Assembly: GCA_022834735.1 (NCBI GenBank)
Contig: BQKD01000001.1
Coordinates: 2,829,659-2,893,658, forward strand
From: Erysipelotrichaceae bacterium OPF54
Lineage (GTDB): Bacteria; Bacillota_I; Bacilli_A; Erysipelotrichales; Erysipelotrichaceae
DNA length: 64,000 nt
Direction of reading: 5' to 3'
Shown here: positions 11,988 through 20,881 of the stretch, piece after piece
Layout of the letters: the number at the start of each line of letters is the position of its first letter
How positions within the stretch are numbered: position 1 is the first letter of the stretch
Position numbers and translations under genes: made by a program
The notes under the pieces: model-generated
The model's database searches: none
Seen by the model: only the letters and a program-made list of their open reading frames with translations
Told to the model about the DNA's origin: nothing

Positions 11988-13273
11988 GAAGCCAGTTCCT
12001 CCATCACTTCGCGGAACGCTTCAAGCGTCACATCCATATCGTTTTTGGTGAGCGCACAGCTGACAAACATCGCCTCGAACTGGCTTGGCGCCAGCATCAC
12101 GCCTCTTGCCAGCATTCCACGAAAATATTTCCCGTAAAGCTTCGTATCCGCCTCTTTCACGTCGTTGTAGCTGTACGGCGTACGCTGGCAGAAAAAGAGC
12201 GTCATCAGACTATGTTCACGCACAAGCGTGAACGGCAACTTCAGCTCATCAAGAACTTTCTGCATCCCATTTTCCAGATAGGCCGCCTTTTCCTCGATCA
12301 CATCATAGACGGCTGGATTGTTTTTCAAATAATCGAGCATCGCCAGGCCGGCACGCATAGCGAGCGGATTGCCCGAAAGAGTCCCTGCCTGATACACCGG
12401 TCCATTCGGCGATACGCACTCCATGATGTCCCGGCGCCCGCCATACGCTCCGACCGGAAAACCGCCGCCAATGATCTTTCCAAAACATGCCATATCAGGA
12501 ACCACTCCGAACAAGCCGGCCGCTCCGTGATAAGACACGCGAAATCCGGTTATGACTTCATCAAAAATGAGCAGCGCGCCTTCTTTGGTACACAATTCGC
12601 GCAGTCCCTGCAGAAATCCTGCACGCGGTCTTACGACACCCATGTTTCCGCACACCGGCTCCACGATCACACAGGCAATCTGCCCCTTATTCGCTTCCAT
12701 GATCTGTTTTACATGTTCCAGATCATTGTACCGCGCCACAAGCGTGTTCTTCACGATATCAGCCGGCACGCCCGGCGAAGTCGGCACGCCAAACGTCAGT
12801 GCTCCTGAACCGCTCGAAACAAGAAGCCCGTCGCTATGCCCGTGATAACACCCTTCGAATTTAATGATCTTGTCCCGCTTCGTGCAGCCTCTCGCCACCC
12901 GAATGGCCGACATCGTAGCTTCTGTTCCGGAATTGACCATCCGCACCTCATCGATCCCGGGATACGCTTCGACAATTTCTCTGGCCAGATCGACCTCGGC
13001 ACGGCAAGGAAGGCCGTAACTGATCCCGTCATGCAGGTGCTGCTCGACCGCTTTATTCACCACATCGCAGCTGTGGCCAAGGATCATCGGCCCCCACGAA
13101 GAAATGTAATCAATATACATGCGCCCATCCTCGCCAAACAAATGGGCCCCTTTTGCCTTGCGGATAAACACCGGCAAGGCGCCAACCGAACGGAAGGCGC
13201 GGACAGGAGAATTGACTCCGCCCGGAATATAGTATTTTGCTTCTTCAAATAGTTTTTCGTTATTGTTTCTCAT
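11984..13273 (-). CDS. hemL: Glutamate-1-semialdehyde 2,1-aminomutase
   Basis: This 429-aa PLP enzyme converts glutamate-1-semialdehyde to 5-aminolevulinate in the C5 pathway. It has the full family length and hallmark segments: PGGVNSPVRAF near the start, SSGSGALTFGVPTSPGVP, and FDEVITGFRVSYHGAAG. The PLP-binding Lys lies in ACFGKIIGGGFPVGAYGG (about residue 265). It overlaps hemB by 14 bases and the downstream sirC/cbiX gene by 4, which indicates strict coupling inside the six-gene operon. Confidence 0.95.
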   Translation of the reverse strand: MRNNNEKLFEEAKYYIPGGVNSPVRAFRSVGALPVFIRKAKGAHLFGEDGRMYIDYISSWGPMILGHSCDVVNKAVEQHLHDGISYGLPCRAEVDLAREIVEAYPGIDEVRMVNSGTEATMSAIRVARGCTKRDKIIKFEGCYHGHSDGLLVSSGSGALTFGVPTSPGVPADIVKNTLVARYNDLEHVKQIMEANKGQIACVIVEPVCGNMGVVRPRAGFLQGLRELCTKEGALLIFDEVITGFRVSYHGAAGLFGVVPDMACFGKIIGGGFPVGAYGGRRDIMECVSPNGPVYQAGTLSGNPLAMRAGLAMLDYLKNNPAVYDVIEEKAAYLENGMQKVLDELKLPFTLVREHSLMTLFFCQRTPYSYNDVKEADTKLYGKYFRGMLARGVMLAPSQFEAMFVSCALTKNDMDVTLEAFREVMEELAS

Positions 13274-14231
13274 CTTTCAGCCTCTTTGCCATATACAGGG
13301 CAAAATAAGTAATGATCATGTTTGCGCCCGCACGCTTCATGCACAAAAGCGATTCTTCGATCACATCCGGTTTCATCCAGCCATTTTGAACTGCAGCCAC
13401 AAGCATCGCGTATTCGCCGCTCACATTATAGGCGCAAAGCGGCACGTCAAAACGCTGCGAAGCCTCCTTCATGATATCGAGATAAGGAAGGGCCGGCTTG
13501 ATAATGATGGCATCCGCCCCTTCCTGCAGATCAGCCGCGATCTCCCGCATCGCCTCTTTACTGTTGGCCGGATCCATCTGATACGATTTCCGGTCGCCGA
13601 AACCTGGCGCCGAATGAGCCGCCTCGCGGAACGGACCGTAGAAATTGCTGGCATACTTTGCAGAATAAGCCATGATCGGCACATATTCGAATCCGTTTTC
13701 ATCCAATGCGGAACGGATGGCTCCGATCCGCCCGTCCATCATATCGCTTGGCGCGACCATGTCTGCTCCTGCGCGTGCATAAGACAAAGCGATCCGCTGC
13801 AGATAAGAAACCGTTTCATCGTTTTTTACCATGCCGCGGCTGTCCAGGATCCCGCAATGGCCATGATCCGTGTATTCGCACATGCACACATCCGCGATGA
13901 TATACATCTGCGGATCATAAGATCGGATATAACGTATAGCCTTCTGAATGATCCCATTCTCGTTATACGCTTCGCTGCCGCACGCATCCTTATGGTCCGG
14001 AATGCCGAACAGCAGGCATGCCCGTATACCAAGGCTTTTCATTTCATCCAGCAGAGGATCCAGACAGTCGACGGAGTAATGATACTGGCCGGGCATGCTG
14101 GCAATTTCCTCTTTGATCCCTTTTCCCTCCACCACAAAAACAGGATAAATGAAATCGGCTGCCTGCAGCCGGTTTTCACGCACGAGCGAACGAATTGTCG
14201 GATTCATCCGCAGCCTTCTTCCTCTAAACAT
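13260..14231 (-). CDS. hemB: Porphobilinogen synthase (ALA dehydratase)
   Basis: This 323-aa cytosolic enzyme condenses two 5-aminolevulinates to porphobilinogen. The Schiff-base lysines are visible in the conserved YSAKYASNFYGPFREA and IIKPALPYLD segments. The metal-binding cysteines occur as DVCMCEYTDHGHCG (about residues 115-128), which indicates the zinc-dependent type. It starts with MFRGRRLRMNPTIRSLVRE, the canonical N-terminus. It overlaps cobA-hemD by 8 bases and hemL by 14. Confidence 0.95.
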   Translation of the reverse strand: MFRGRRLRMNPTIRSLVRENRLQAADFIYPVFVVEGKGIKEEIASMPGQYHYSVDCLDPLLDEMKSLGIRACLLFGIPDHKDACGSEAYNENGIIQKAIRYIRSYDPQMYIIADVCMCEYTDHGHCGILDSRGMVKNDETVSYLQRIALSYARAGADMVAPSDMMDGRIGAIRSALDENGFEYVPIMAYSAKYASNFYGPFREAAHSAPGFGDRKSYQMDPANSKEAMREIAADLQEGADAIIIKPALPYLDIMKEASQRFDVPLCAYNVSGEYAMLVAAVQNGWMKPDVIEESLLCMKRAGANMIITYFALYMAKRLKDEKQ

Positions 14232-15648
14232 GATTTATACTTCCTTTCAGACATTCGATCATTTCCTGAAGATCCGGTTTCGAAACTTCGATGATCTGTT
14301 TAAATTTTCCTTTTTTCAGCACTGCTGTCGTTTTCGGCCCGATACTGATCGCAAGCCGCGCCTGTACGCTGTGGCGCAGCGCATCTCTGGCTGCCCGCGC
14401 GCTCGTAAACAAGCCGGCATCATAATATTCATACGCCGGATCCCATTTGCACTCTTTCATTTCATACAATATGCGGATATCTGCAGGACACTTCAGCTCC
14501 TTGAACGCCTCGACATTGGCCGCAGCATGCGGAATGAGGACACGGGAAAAAAGATCGATCTTTTCATTAAGGAGCGCAACGAGCCGTCCGGCATCCCGGT
14601 CTCCGACCAGATCGGCAAACAAGCCGTAGGCGGCAAGCTTTTTTGCGCTCTGCTCCTGTACGACCGCGATCCTTGGAAGCAGACGGACATCCAGATGTCT
14701 TTTCTTCATATGCTCCATGAACAGATCGACGGCTGTCGGGCTCGTCAGGACGAGCCAGTCGTATTCGAGCAGATCCACCTTGCCTATATCATAAACGATT
14801 TTTTCAAAAGCTGCCGGCGCATCCACCGTTGCTCCCAGATTAGAAAGGGGCTGCAGAAGATCGCTGCGATCCGAGCCGTGCATATACAAAATTTTTTTGT
14901 CAAACAGCGGCAGTCTTTCATACCAGTTCAGGACCGGAGCCGCTTCCACTGTCCTTCCCACCACGATCAAGGTCGGTGCCGGATAGTTTCCTTTTTCAGC
15001 AAGCGCCAGTATAGTAGAAAGCTTCCCGATGCACGAAGCCTGTTCCGGTCTGGCGGCATTCGAGACGAGCGCGATCGGCAGATCGGGCGCTTTCGCTTTC
15101 TGATACCCTTCAACGATCCGGGGCAGATTCTTCCTGCCCATCAAAAAGACGACCGTATCGCTTGTGCGCGCCAGCTCCTCAAAATCGAGATCCGGAAGTT
15201 TTCCGTCTTTTGAATGGGCCGTATACACCCGGAATCCTCTGGCCGTTTCTCTTTCAGTAACAGGAATTCCTGCATAAGACAGGCCGGCGATACACGAAGA
15301 AACGCCCGGAACGACTTCAAAGCCGATTCCATGCTCGTACAGCACTTTCGCTTCCTCGCTTCCTCGTCCGAACACATACGGATCGCCGCCTTTCAGACGC
15401 ACGACAAGCGAATATTTTTCTGACAGCTCGACGAGCATCGCATTGATCTGTTCCTGGGAAAACGCATGATTTCCGCTTTCCTTGCCCACAAACACAAGAT
15501 GGCAGCGATCCTGCGCAAAGCCAAGCACATACGGATCGATCAGATGATCATATAAAATGCAGTCGGCTTTGCGGATGAGGGCACATGCTTTGCGGGTGAG
15601 CAGATCGACTGTTCCGCACCCGCACCCGACAAGCGCGACCCTACCCAT
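14224..15648 (-). CDS. cobA-hemD: Uroporphyrinogen-III methyltransferase/synthase fusion
   Basis: This 474-aa bifunctional enzyme uses the ATG at 15648 (MGRVALVGCGCG), behind GAGGAGACATATC; the upstream in-frame extension is unlikely. Residues 1-245 are the SAM-dependent CobA/SumT methyltransferase: GxGxGxxxLLTxKA start, VVRLKGGDPYVFGRGSEE, PGVSS, and ARPEQASCIG. Residues 250-474 are the HemD uroporphyrinogen-III synthase, weakly conserved as usual, with LVLTSPTAVDLFMEHM and LFTSARAARDAL. Together they turn hydroxymethylbilane into precorrin-2. The fusion is common in Clostridia. It overlaps hemC and hemB by 8 bases each. Confidence 0.92.
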   Translation of the reverse strand: MGRVALVGCGCGTVDLLTRKACALIRKADCILYDHLIDPYVLGFAQDRCHLVFVGKESGNHAFSQEQINAMLVELSEKYSLVVRLKGGDPYVFGRGSEEAKVLYEHGIGFEVVPGVSSCIAGLSYAGIPVTERETARGFRVYTAHSKDGKLPDLDFEELARTSDTVVFLMGRKNLPRIVEGYQKAKAPDLPIALVSNAARPEQASCIGKLSTILALAEKGNYPAPTLIVVGRTVEAAPVLNWYERLPLFDKKILYMHGSDRSDLLQPLSNLGATVDAPAAFEKIVYDIGKVDLLEYDWLVLTSPTAVDLFMEHMKKRHLDVRLLPRIAVVQEQSAKKLAAYGLFADLVGDRDAGRLVALLNEKIDLFSRVLIPHAAANVEAFKELKCPADIRILYEMKECKWDPAYEYYDAGLFTSARAARDALRHSVQARLAISIGPKTTAVLKKGKFKQIIEVSKPDLQEMIECLKGSINHV

Positions 15649-16519
15649 GATATGTCTCCTCTGTCTGACGTACTGCCTGCTCAAGGAGCTGCTGCGGGTC
15701 GGCGCCGGCATGTTTCGTCTTTACGATCCGGTCCGGATCGCCGAACACCGTATACAATACGTATTCCTGCCCGCGGCATTCCATATAGGCTCCGATCGGA
15801 ATGGAGCACGAACCGTTCATCCGGCTCAAAAAAGCGCGTTCAAACTGTACACATATATTTTCCTTTTCGTCGCAAAGTTTTGCCAGCTGATCAAAAAGAC
15901 GGTCATTATCCTTTCTCAGCTCTATGGCCAGCGCCCCTTGTCCGGCAGCCGGCACGCATTGCCAGGCAGAAAAAGTTTGACAGATCCGCTTTTCCAGACC
16001 GATCCTTTTTAATCCGGCTTCAGCCAGCACGAGCGCATCGTATTGTCCTGAATCCAGCTTTTCCAGACGGGTCAGGATATTGCCTCTTATATTTTTATAT
16101 TCCAGATCGTTTCGCAGCTGTTTGAGCTGCAGTATGCGCCGGAAGGATCCGGTTCCTACCACACTGCCGGACGGCAGAGAAAAGAAATCTCCTTTCCGGC
16201 TGACGAGCGCGTCGCGGGCGTTTTCGCGAAGGATCACAGGCGCAAGCACAAAACCTTCGGGCAGAACAGACGGAATATCTTTCCACGAATGCACGGCCAG
16301 ATCGATCTTTCCGTCGAGCAGCTGCTGCTCGATTTCCTTGACGAACAATCCTTTATCATGAATTTGATGAAGCGGCCGGTCAAGGATCCGGTCTCCTTTT
16401 GTGTGTATGACAACAAGCTCATACGTGATCGAAGGATCGTGAGCCTGCAGAAACTGTCCGACCTGTTCTGCCTGCGCTTTGGCCAGAACGCTTCCTCTTG
16501 TTCCTATTCTTACATGCAT
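15641..16519 (-). CDS. hemC: Hydroxymethylbilane synthase
   Basis: This 292-aa enzyme polymerises four porphobilinogens. The family N-terminus (RIGTRGSVLAKAQAEQV) and the central VHSWKDIPSVLPEGF and GTGSFRRILQLK segments are clear. The Cys that carries the dipyrromethane cofactor lies in NGSCSIPIGAY (about residue 238). It lies 12 bases after hemA, and its stop TAG lies inside the start region of cobA-hemD (CATGGGTAG), so the ribosome can reinitiate directly. Confidence 0.95.
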   Translation of the reverse strand: MHVRIGTRGSVLAKAQAEQVGQFLQAHDPSITYELVVIHTKGDRILDRPLHQIHDKGLFVKEIEQQLLDGKIDLAVHSWKDIPSVLPEGFVLAPVILRENARDALVSRKGDFFSLPSGSVVGTGSFRRILQLKQLRNDLEYKNIRGNILTRLEKLDSGQYDALVLAEAGLKRIGLEKRICQTFSAWQCVPAAGQGALAIELRKDNDRLFDQLAKLCDEKENICVQFERAFLSRMNGSCSIPIGAYMECRGQEYVLYTVFGDPDRIVKTKHAGADPQQLLEQAVRQTEETYHG

Positions 16520-16531
16520 GTTGTTTCTCCT

Positions 16532-17686
16532 TTACGGCTGTCTGAACAGCCTGTTGAGCGTTTCAGGCTCGAGCTGATCATAATGACGGCTGATTTCCTG
16601 GATCGGCGTGCGCATCAGCCTGAACATCGATGCGTTCAGAGACTTTTTCAAAATGCTTTTCTCGCGCTCGTTCAGATCGAGCTTATGCTCAAGATACTCG
16701 TACGTTTCGCGGCTGACCAGTTCCACAGCCTGCTGCAGGGACAGCAGCGTATGATTCCTTGCCGCATCCTCCTTACAGGCCGAGATCATCTCTGCGTACT
16801 GATCGATCAGCTTGCGGACATGCCCGAGCTCCTGATGCCGGATATTTTCATTTTCCTTTGCGATCGCTGCCAGGGTATCGAGCGTATAAACGGATGCATC
16901 GGGATCGTGCTCAAATTCCGGATCGATATCCCGGGGCGATGCGAAATCATACAGCCGCAGCGGTTTCGAACACGGAAAATACCGGTACACATAATGGGGC
17001 GCGGATGTCGCGGAACAGAGAATATCGCATTGCGAAGCGGCTTCATATCGCTGCCGGAACGGAACAAAAACGGCATGCCTGACGGTTTCAAGCATCGAAG
17101 CGGCATGTTCTTTGTTTCTTGCGGTGATCATGATCTCGCACGGCTTGTCTTTCAAATAGTTCAGGATCCGGGCAGCAATTTCCCCGTTTCCGGTCAGCAG
17201 GATCTTTTTGCCGCTCACATCGCCCATCGACCTGACCGCAATATAGGCCAGAGATAGCGGATGCTGGCTCATCCTGTATTTTGTGCGCGCTTCCTTGCCG
17301 CATTTTATGGCCTGCTGAAATATAAAGTGAAGAGCGCTGCTGCAGCGGTGCACGTGTACGCTGAATTCATACGCCTGCTTGACCTGGCGAAGAATTTCAT
17401 CTTCGCCGAATATCTGGGAGTGCAGCCCGTTGACTACCTCGAGCAGATGGAGGATCGCCTCTTTGCCGCTCTTCGTATAGATTTCGATCGGCTCTTTCTC
17501 ATACCGTTTCAGGATCGGAGCGGTTTCGACGGGGATCTCGCTGTATATTTCAAACCGGTGACAGGTGGTCAGGATCACGCAAGGCTGTCCGATCTTTTCA
17601 TACAGATCCATAAGCTCGGTCTCGCTCCAGGGGACCTTTGTGCGGACATCGAGACCGGCATGGATGCCAAATACTTCAAATTCCAT
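16532..17686 (-). CDS. hemA: Glutamyl-tRNA reductase
   Basis: This 384-aa enzyme catalyses the first committed step of the C5 tetrapyrrole pathway, NADPH-dependent reduction of glutamyl-tRNA to the semialdehyde. The nucleophilic Cys lies in ILTTCHRFEIYS (about residue 42). The NADPH domain starts at KILLTGNGEIAARILNYLK (about residue 165), and a helical dimerisation domain ends the protein. FGEDEILRQVKQAYE is a conserved active-site stretch. It is the first gene of the operon and starts with ATG behind an AGAGGTAAAC site. Confidence 0.95.
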   Translation of the reverse strand: MEFEVFGIHAGLDVRTKVPWSETELMDLYEKIGQPCVILTTCHRFEIYSEIPVETAPILKRYEKEPIEIYTKSGKEAILHLLEVVNGLHSQIFGEDEILRQVKQAYEFSVHVHRCSSALHFIFQQAIKCGKEARTKYRMSQHPLSLAYIAVRSMGDVSGKKILLTGNGEIAARILNYLKDKPCEIMITARNKEHAASMLETVRHAVFVPFRQRYEAASQCDILCSATSAPHYVYRYFPCSKPLRLYDFASPRDIDPEFEHDPDASVYTLDTLAAIAKENENIRHQELGHVRKLIDQYAEMISACKEDAARNHTLLSLQQAVELVSRETYEYLEHKLDLNEREKSILKKSLNASMFRLMRTPIQEISRHYDQLEPETLNRLFRQP

Positions 17687-17710
17687 ATTTAGTTTACCTC
17701 TTGATTTTTA

Positions 17711-17739
17711 ATTATACCTTCTTTGACAGGTGTTTTCGA
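17711..17739 (-). promoter_or_regulatory. Likely hem operon promoter
   Basis: On the minus strand TATAAT (17716-17711) lies 17 bases after TCGAAA (17739-17734), about 25 bases before the hemA start. The -10 is perfect and the -35 is weak. The short leader leaves no room for a cobalamin-type riboswitch. Confidence 0.45.
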
Positions 17740-17811
17740 CTTTGGCAATCATCCTGCGACCATTTTCCTGCCGTTTCTTTTATAATGAGAACTGTAAACG
17801 AGGTGAAGAGT

Positions 17812-18114
17812 ATGACAAAAGAATATCGTATTACGGTTGAAGAAACAGGAGTGAAGATCCAGCTGCTGCAGGGCGATCAGGTCATGGACTATAAACAATA
17901 TCCGATCTACTCGACAGGCGCTGACGATTCAGATCCGGATGATCTTTCGAATTATATGATCCCGTTCGAGATCCTTGCCCAGATGCAGATGCTCGAAAAG
18001 ACCGGTTTCGTGTTTGCAGGCATCAACACGCCATTCGACACCATGGAGCCTGCCGATGCATCAGCAGCTGATACAGAAGGCATGAACGACATGGATGGCC
18101 AGACAGCCCAATAA
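17812..18114 (+). CDS. Small acidic protein, unknown function
   Basis: The start at 17812 follows GAGGTGAAGAGT; a longer upstream frame to 17638 has no site and runs antisense to hemA. The 100-aa product is acidic and soluble, with a beta-like N-terminal half (YRITVEETGVKIQLLQGDQ) and an Asp-rich, low-complexity tail. I do not recognise it. It is divergent from hemA, with about 125 bases between them, and converges on the next membrane-protein gene over a shared terminator. Confidence 0.7.
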   Translation: MTKEYRITVEETGVKIQLLQGDQVMDYKQYPIYSTGADDSDPDDLSNYMIPFEILAQMQMLEKTGFVFAGINTPFDTMEPADASAADTEGMNDMDGQTAQ

Positions 18115-18121
18115 GCAAAAC

Positions 18122-18147
18122 AAAAGAGCACGATCGTGCTCTTTTTT
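18122..18147. terminator. Bidirectional intrinsic terminator
   Basis: A perfect palindrome (AAAGAGCACGA and its complement) has A-runs on one side and T-runs on the other. It lies between two convergent genes and can serve both. Confidence 0.85.
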
Positions 18148-18156
18148 CGGTGTTTG

Positions 18157-19185
18157 TTACTGCTGTTCGTCACTCTGTCCGAGCGTGCCGCTGTACAGGG
18201 CCTCTAAATACGCTGCATCCTCTTTATCTTTCTGGATGCGGGCTTTGATCGCGTTCTCGTAAAGAACAGCATTGTCCCGTGCCTGTTCGAGTTCTTCGAT
18301 CGTTTTATTTTCATCCAGTGCCTGTCTGATTGCCTGGCGGTACTTTTCAAATTCCTCGCACTCGCTTTGATAGGCGTCGGCAGGACATGTATGATTTGTC
18401 AGGTAATCGTTCATTTCATCTCGGACGTCGAGCAGATGGGTGATGGCATACAGATCCACGGTGTCGATCAGGGCAGAATAGCCGTAGTCATTGAAATCAT
18501 TGGCATATGTGAATAATGAAATGATATATACGCCTTCCTGGATCGGCACAAGAAACGTTTCGCCGATCAGATCTTTCGAAAGCAGGTTTTTGGGACGCCG
18601 TGTCACTGTATAGGCATACGTAGCCATCTGGGCCGGACGACCATTGACAACATGGTCTTCTGTAAGCACGTTGCTGATCGTTCCGTCGATCCCGAGCTGT
18701 CCGGGAATATAGGAATTGAGAAACGATGTCACGCTGCCGAGGGATGCATGATCGACATGGGATACGATCATGACCGGGACCGGCTGATCCTTGACCGGAA
18801 AGTATTCGGCATTGCCGTCTTTCTCCTTGCGCTTGAGGCCCGGATCGATCATATAGCTCATCTGGTCGAACGTTTCGACCTTTGTGCCGGATACGTGAGT
18901 ATACTCTTTCAAATACGTGGGGATATCGCTTTCTTTTGGCTGAAACATAAAGAAGCCGACAATCATGAGCCCGAAAGCGGCCAGCGGTATCCCGATCCGG
19001 GCGTTCTTATTATAATGATGCTCTTTCAGATAATTCTGGGTCAGCGGCATGCAGAAAAAACTGACAATGAGCCCGAAGAGCCCGGAAATGAGCAAATGAT
19101 CAAAAAATAAATAAACCGATCCGAGGAAGAATGCGATGCCGGCGGCCCACAGGATCCAGGAAGTTCGTCGTTTTTGTTTAGACAT
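18157..19185 (-). CDS. Membrane-anchored extracytoplasmic protein, unknown
   Basis: This 342-aa protein begins with a basic tail and three closely packed hydrophobic segments (about residues 9-30, 31-50 and 65-84). A long soluble region follows, ending in a charged coiled-coil-like stretch (TIEELEQARDNAVLYENAIK). The start is set by AAAAAAGGAGAACTTCCG. The soluble part shows mixed alpha/beta composition but no motif I can name. It converges on the small acidic gene. It may sense or bind something at the cell surface, but no function can be assigned. Confidence 0.7.
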   Translation of the reverse strand: MSKQKRRTSWILWAAGIAFFLGSVYLFFDHLLISGLFGLIVSFFCMPLTQNYLKEHHYNKNARIGIPLAAFGLMIVGFFMFQPKESDIPTYLKEYTHVSGTKVETFDQMSYMIDPGLKRKEKDGNAEYFPVKDQPVPVMIVSHVDHASLGSVTSFLNSYIPGQLGIDGTISNVLTEDHVVNGRPAQMATYAYTVTRRPKNLLSKDLIGETFLVPIQEGVYIISLFTYANDFNDYGYSALIDTVDLYAITHLLDVRDEMNDYLTNHTCPADAYQSECEEFEKYRQAIRQALDENKTIEELEQARDNAVLYENAIKARIQKDKEDAAYLEALYSGTLGQSDEQQ

Positions 19186-19285
19186 CGGAAGTTCTCCTTT
19201 TTTAAAATCATATCATCTCAGTCAAGGCAGGCGGGCAGATGTGCTATAGTAGAGAAAAACCGAGAGAAAAGAAAAGGAGGATCGT

Positions 19286-20017
19286 ATGCGTTTTCAGGAT
19301 AAAGTGGTGGTGATCACAGGCGGTGCCTCGGGGATCGGAAAAACGATCCGGGACCGTTTCGAAGCGGAAGGGGCAAAGACCGCGATCATCGACATCCGGC
19401 CAAACGATTACTTTCAGGGCAGCGTTTCCGATCAGAGGCTGCTCGAACAGTTTGCGGCAAAAGTCATCAGGGATTTCGGAAAAGTGGATATCCTGGTCAA
19501 CAACGCCAAACCGGTCATGCAGGGAATTGACGAATGCAGTTATGAGGCATTTTCCCACGCTCTGGCGGTCGGCGTGAGCGGCCCGTTTTATCTGACCCGG
19601 CTTTTCATGCCTGTTTTCAGCGATCAGGCGAGCGTGATCAATATCACATCGACCAGACAGGATCAGTCGATGCCGCAGACAGAAAGCTACGCGGCGGCCA
19701 AAGGCGCTCTGGCGGCCCTTACCCATGCGATGGCGATCTCGCTGGCTCCAAAGGTTCGTGTCAACGCGATCGCGCCGGGATGGATCAGCGCGGATGGCAC
19801 GGTCTATGCGGGCGCGGATGCTGCCCAGCAGCCTTTAGGACGTGTCGGCACCCCGGATGATATCGCGGACCTTGCACTTTTTCTTGCCAGCCCGCAGGCC
19901 GGTTTTATTACGGGGCAGAATATTGCGGTCGATGGCGGGATGAGCCGGCTGATGATCTACCATAACGAGCATGGCTGGACCTATCAGGCTCCGGACGGAT
20001 CCGGCAAGAAGCAGTAA
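19286..20017 (+). CDS. Short-chain dehydrogenase/reductase
   Basis: This 243-aa classical SDR is an NAD(P)-dependent oxidoreductase with a Rossmann fold. It has TGGASGIG (residues 11-18), VNNAKP (about 75) and the catalytic YAAAK (about 140). The Ser two strands earlier is NITSTRQ, and VNAIAPGWI follows. The fold ends in GQNIAVDGGMS. An Asp (DIRP) at the end of strand 2 favours NAD over NADP. The substrate is unknown. The RBS is AAAAGGAGGATCGT. It is followed by its own terminator and looks monocistronic. Confidence 0.9.
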   Translation: MRFQDKVVVITGGASGIGKTIRDRFEAEGAKTAIIDIRPNDYFQGSVSDQRLLEQFAAKVIRDFGKVDILVNNAKPVMQGIDECSYEAFSHALAVGVSGPFYLTRLFMPVFSDQASVINITSTRQDQSMPQTESYAAAKGALAALTHAMAISLAPKVRVNAIAPGWISADGTVYAGADAAQQPLGRVGTPDDIADLALFLASPQAGFITGQNIAVDGGMSRLMIYHNEHGWTYQAPDGSGKKQ

Positions 20018-20043
20018 AGACAGCTTTCCGGCTGTCTTTTTTC
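20016..20043 (+). terminator. Intrinsic terminator after the SDR gene
   Basis: The stem AAGACAGC with GCTGTCTT and a short loop is followed by TTTTT, immediately downstream of the stop codon. Confidence 0.8.
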
Positions 20044-20051
20044 GTGTTCTG

Positions 20052-20567
20052 TCAGTGAACGATGCTGTTGTTTTTCGATGAATCGAGATGGTTGTCCAGA
20101 TACAGCCGCAGCATTTTCAGATACCGGATCAGATCCTGATACTCCTGAAGATCGACATCGTCATCTACAGAAATCATCTCGATGCCGAGCGCTTCATAGA
20201 TTTCATACAAGGCGTTGGACGCAAGCGAGATCTTCCTGTGGCGTTCATAAAGCATATTGTCGGCCATGACAAACAAGGAAAATACATACGGGATCGTGCG
20301 GGAAAACTGATCCCGGTCAAGTTTCTGCAGGAACGAACGCACTTCCCCGGGAGAATAGTCATAGCCAAGATAATCCTGCAGGAAATGGCTTTCGCTGTGC
20401 CGGATCCGCTCGTCGGAATCGGATAGATACATCGCATAGACGAGCAGCTCGGTCTGCAGCAGCTGTTTTAGTGGTTTGTGAAGCGTAATTGTGTTTTGAA
20501 GCGTTTTTTCGACTTCCGCGCACAACGCGTAGGCGAAGTCGACAGACTGTTTCAGGTCTTCATTCAT
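20052..20567 (-). CDS. Hypothetical helical protein, possibly TerB-like
   Basis: The ATG at 20567 follows AGAAAGGAAACGTAAC; the frame extends upstream to 20684 without a site. The 171-aa product is helical and acidic. The stretch LLVYAMYLSDSDERIRHSESHFL resembles the metal-binding helix pair of TerB-like domains, in which a DGxI/E segment recurs, but the match is loose. There is no signal or membrane segment. It converges on the SDR gene. Confidence 0.6.
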   Translation of the reverse strand: MNEDLKQSVDFAYALCAEVEKTLQNTITLHKPLKQLLQTELLVYAMYLSDSDERIRHSESHFLQDYLGYDYSPGEVRSFLQKLDRDQFSRTIPYVFSLFVMADNMLYERHRKISLASNALYEIYEALGIEMISVDDDVDLQEYQDLIRYLKMLRLYLDNHLDSSKNNSIVH

Positions 20568-20766
20568 GTTACGTTTCCTTTCTGGCTCCCTTGTCACTTT
20601 CTTTTTTCTTCTATTTTGAGGGTTTCCCGCCGATAAATCAACTATGAAAAAAAACACAGTATTATTAAATGTCCCATTAATCAAATTTCAGTTTCTCAGG
20701 GAAAATATAAGGAAAATGCTGATATAATGAAATTGAAAGACGGGCCCGTCATTCAGGCATAATATT

Positions 20767-20843
20767 GTTGAAAGTCAACCCTTTAATTTGATTTTTTTAT
20801 GTGTTACTATTTGCAGGCAAAATAGTTGAACGTTCAACTATTT
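20767..20843 (+). promoter_or_regulatory. Two palindromic operator-like sites before nrdD
   Basis: A perfect 24-bp palindrome fills 20820-20843, centred on GTTGAACGTTCAAC. A second inverted repeat with the same arms, GTTGA-AAG-TCAAC, lies at 20767-20779, about 52 bp upstream. Shared arms suggest two sites for one dimeric repressor. The rest of the 314-bp gap (20568-20881) holds an extended -10-like TGATATAAT near 20720 and AT-rich sequence, with no gene. The sites do not resemble the NrdR box. Confidence 0.6.
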
Positions 20844-20881
20844 AAATGCATACTCGGAAATATACAAAAGGAGACCTACCG

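Noticed and set aside
17687-17811. Cobalamin-type riboswitch before the hem operon
   Set aside because: The leader is about 25 bases after the likely -10, too short for any such aptamer.
20700-20881. NrdR box upstream of nrdD
   Set aside because: The palindromes there carry GTTGA/TCAAC arms, unlike the AT-rich NrdR consensus.
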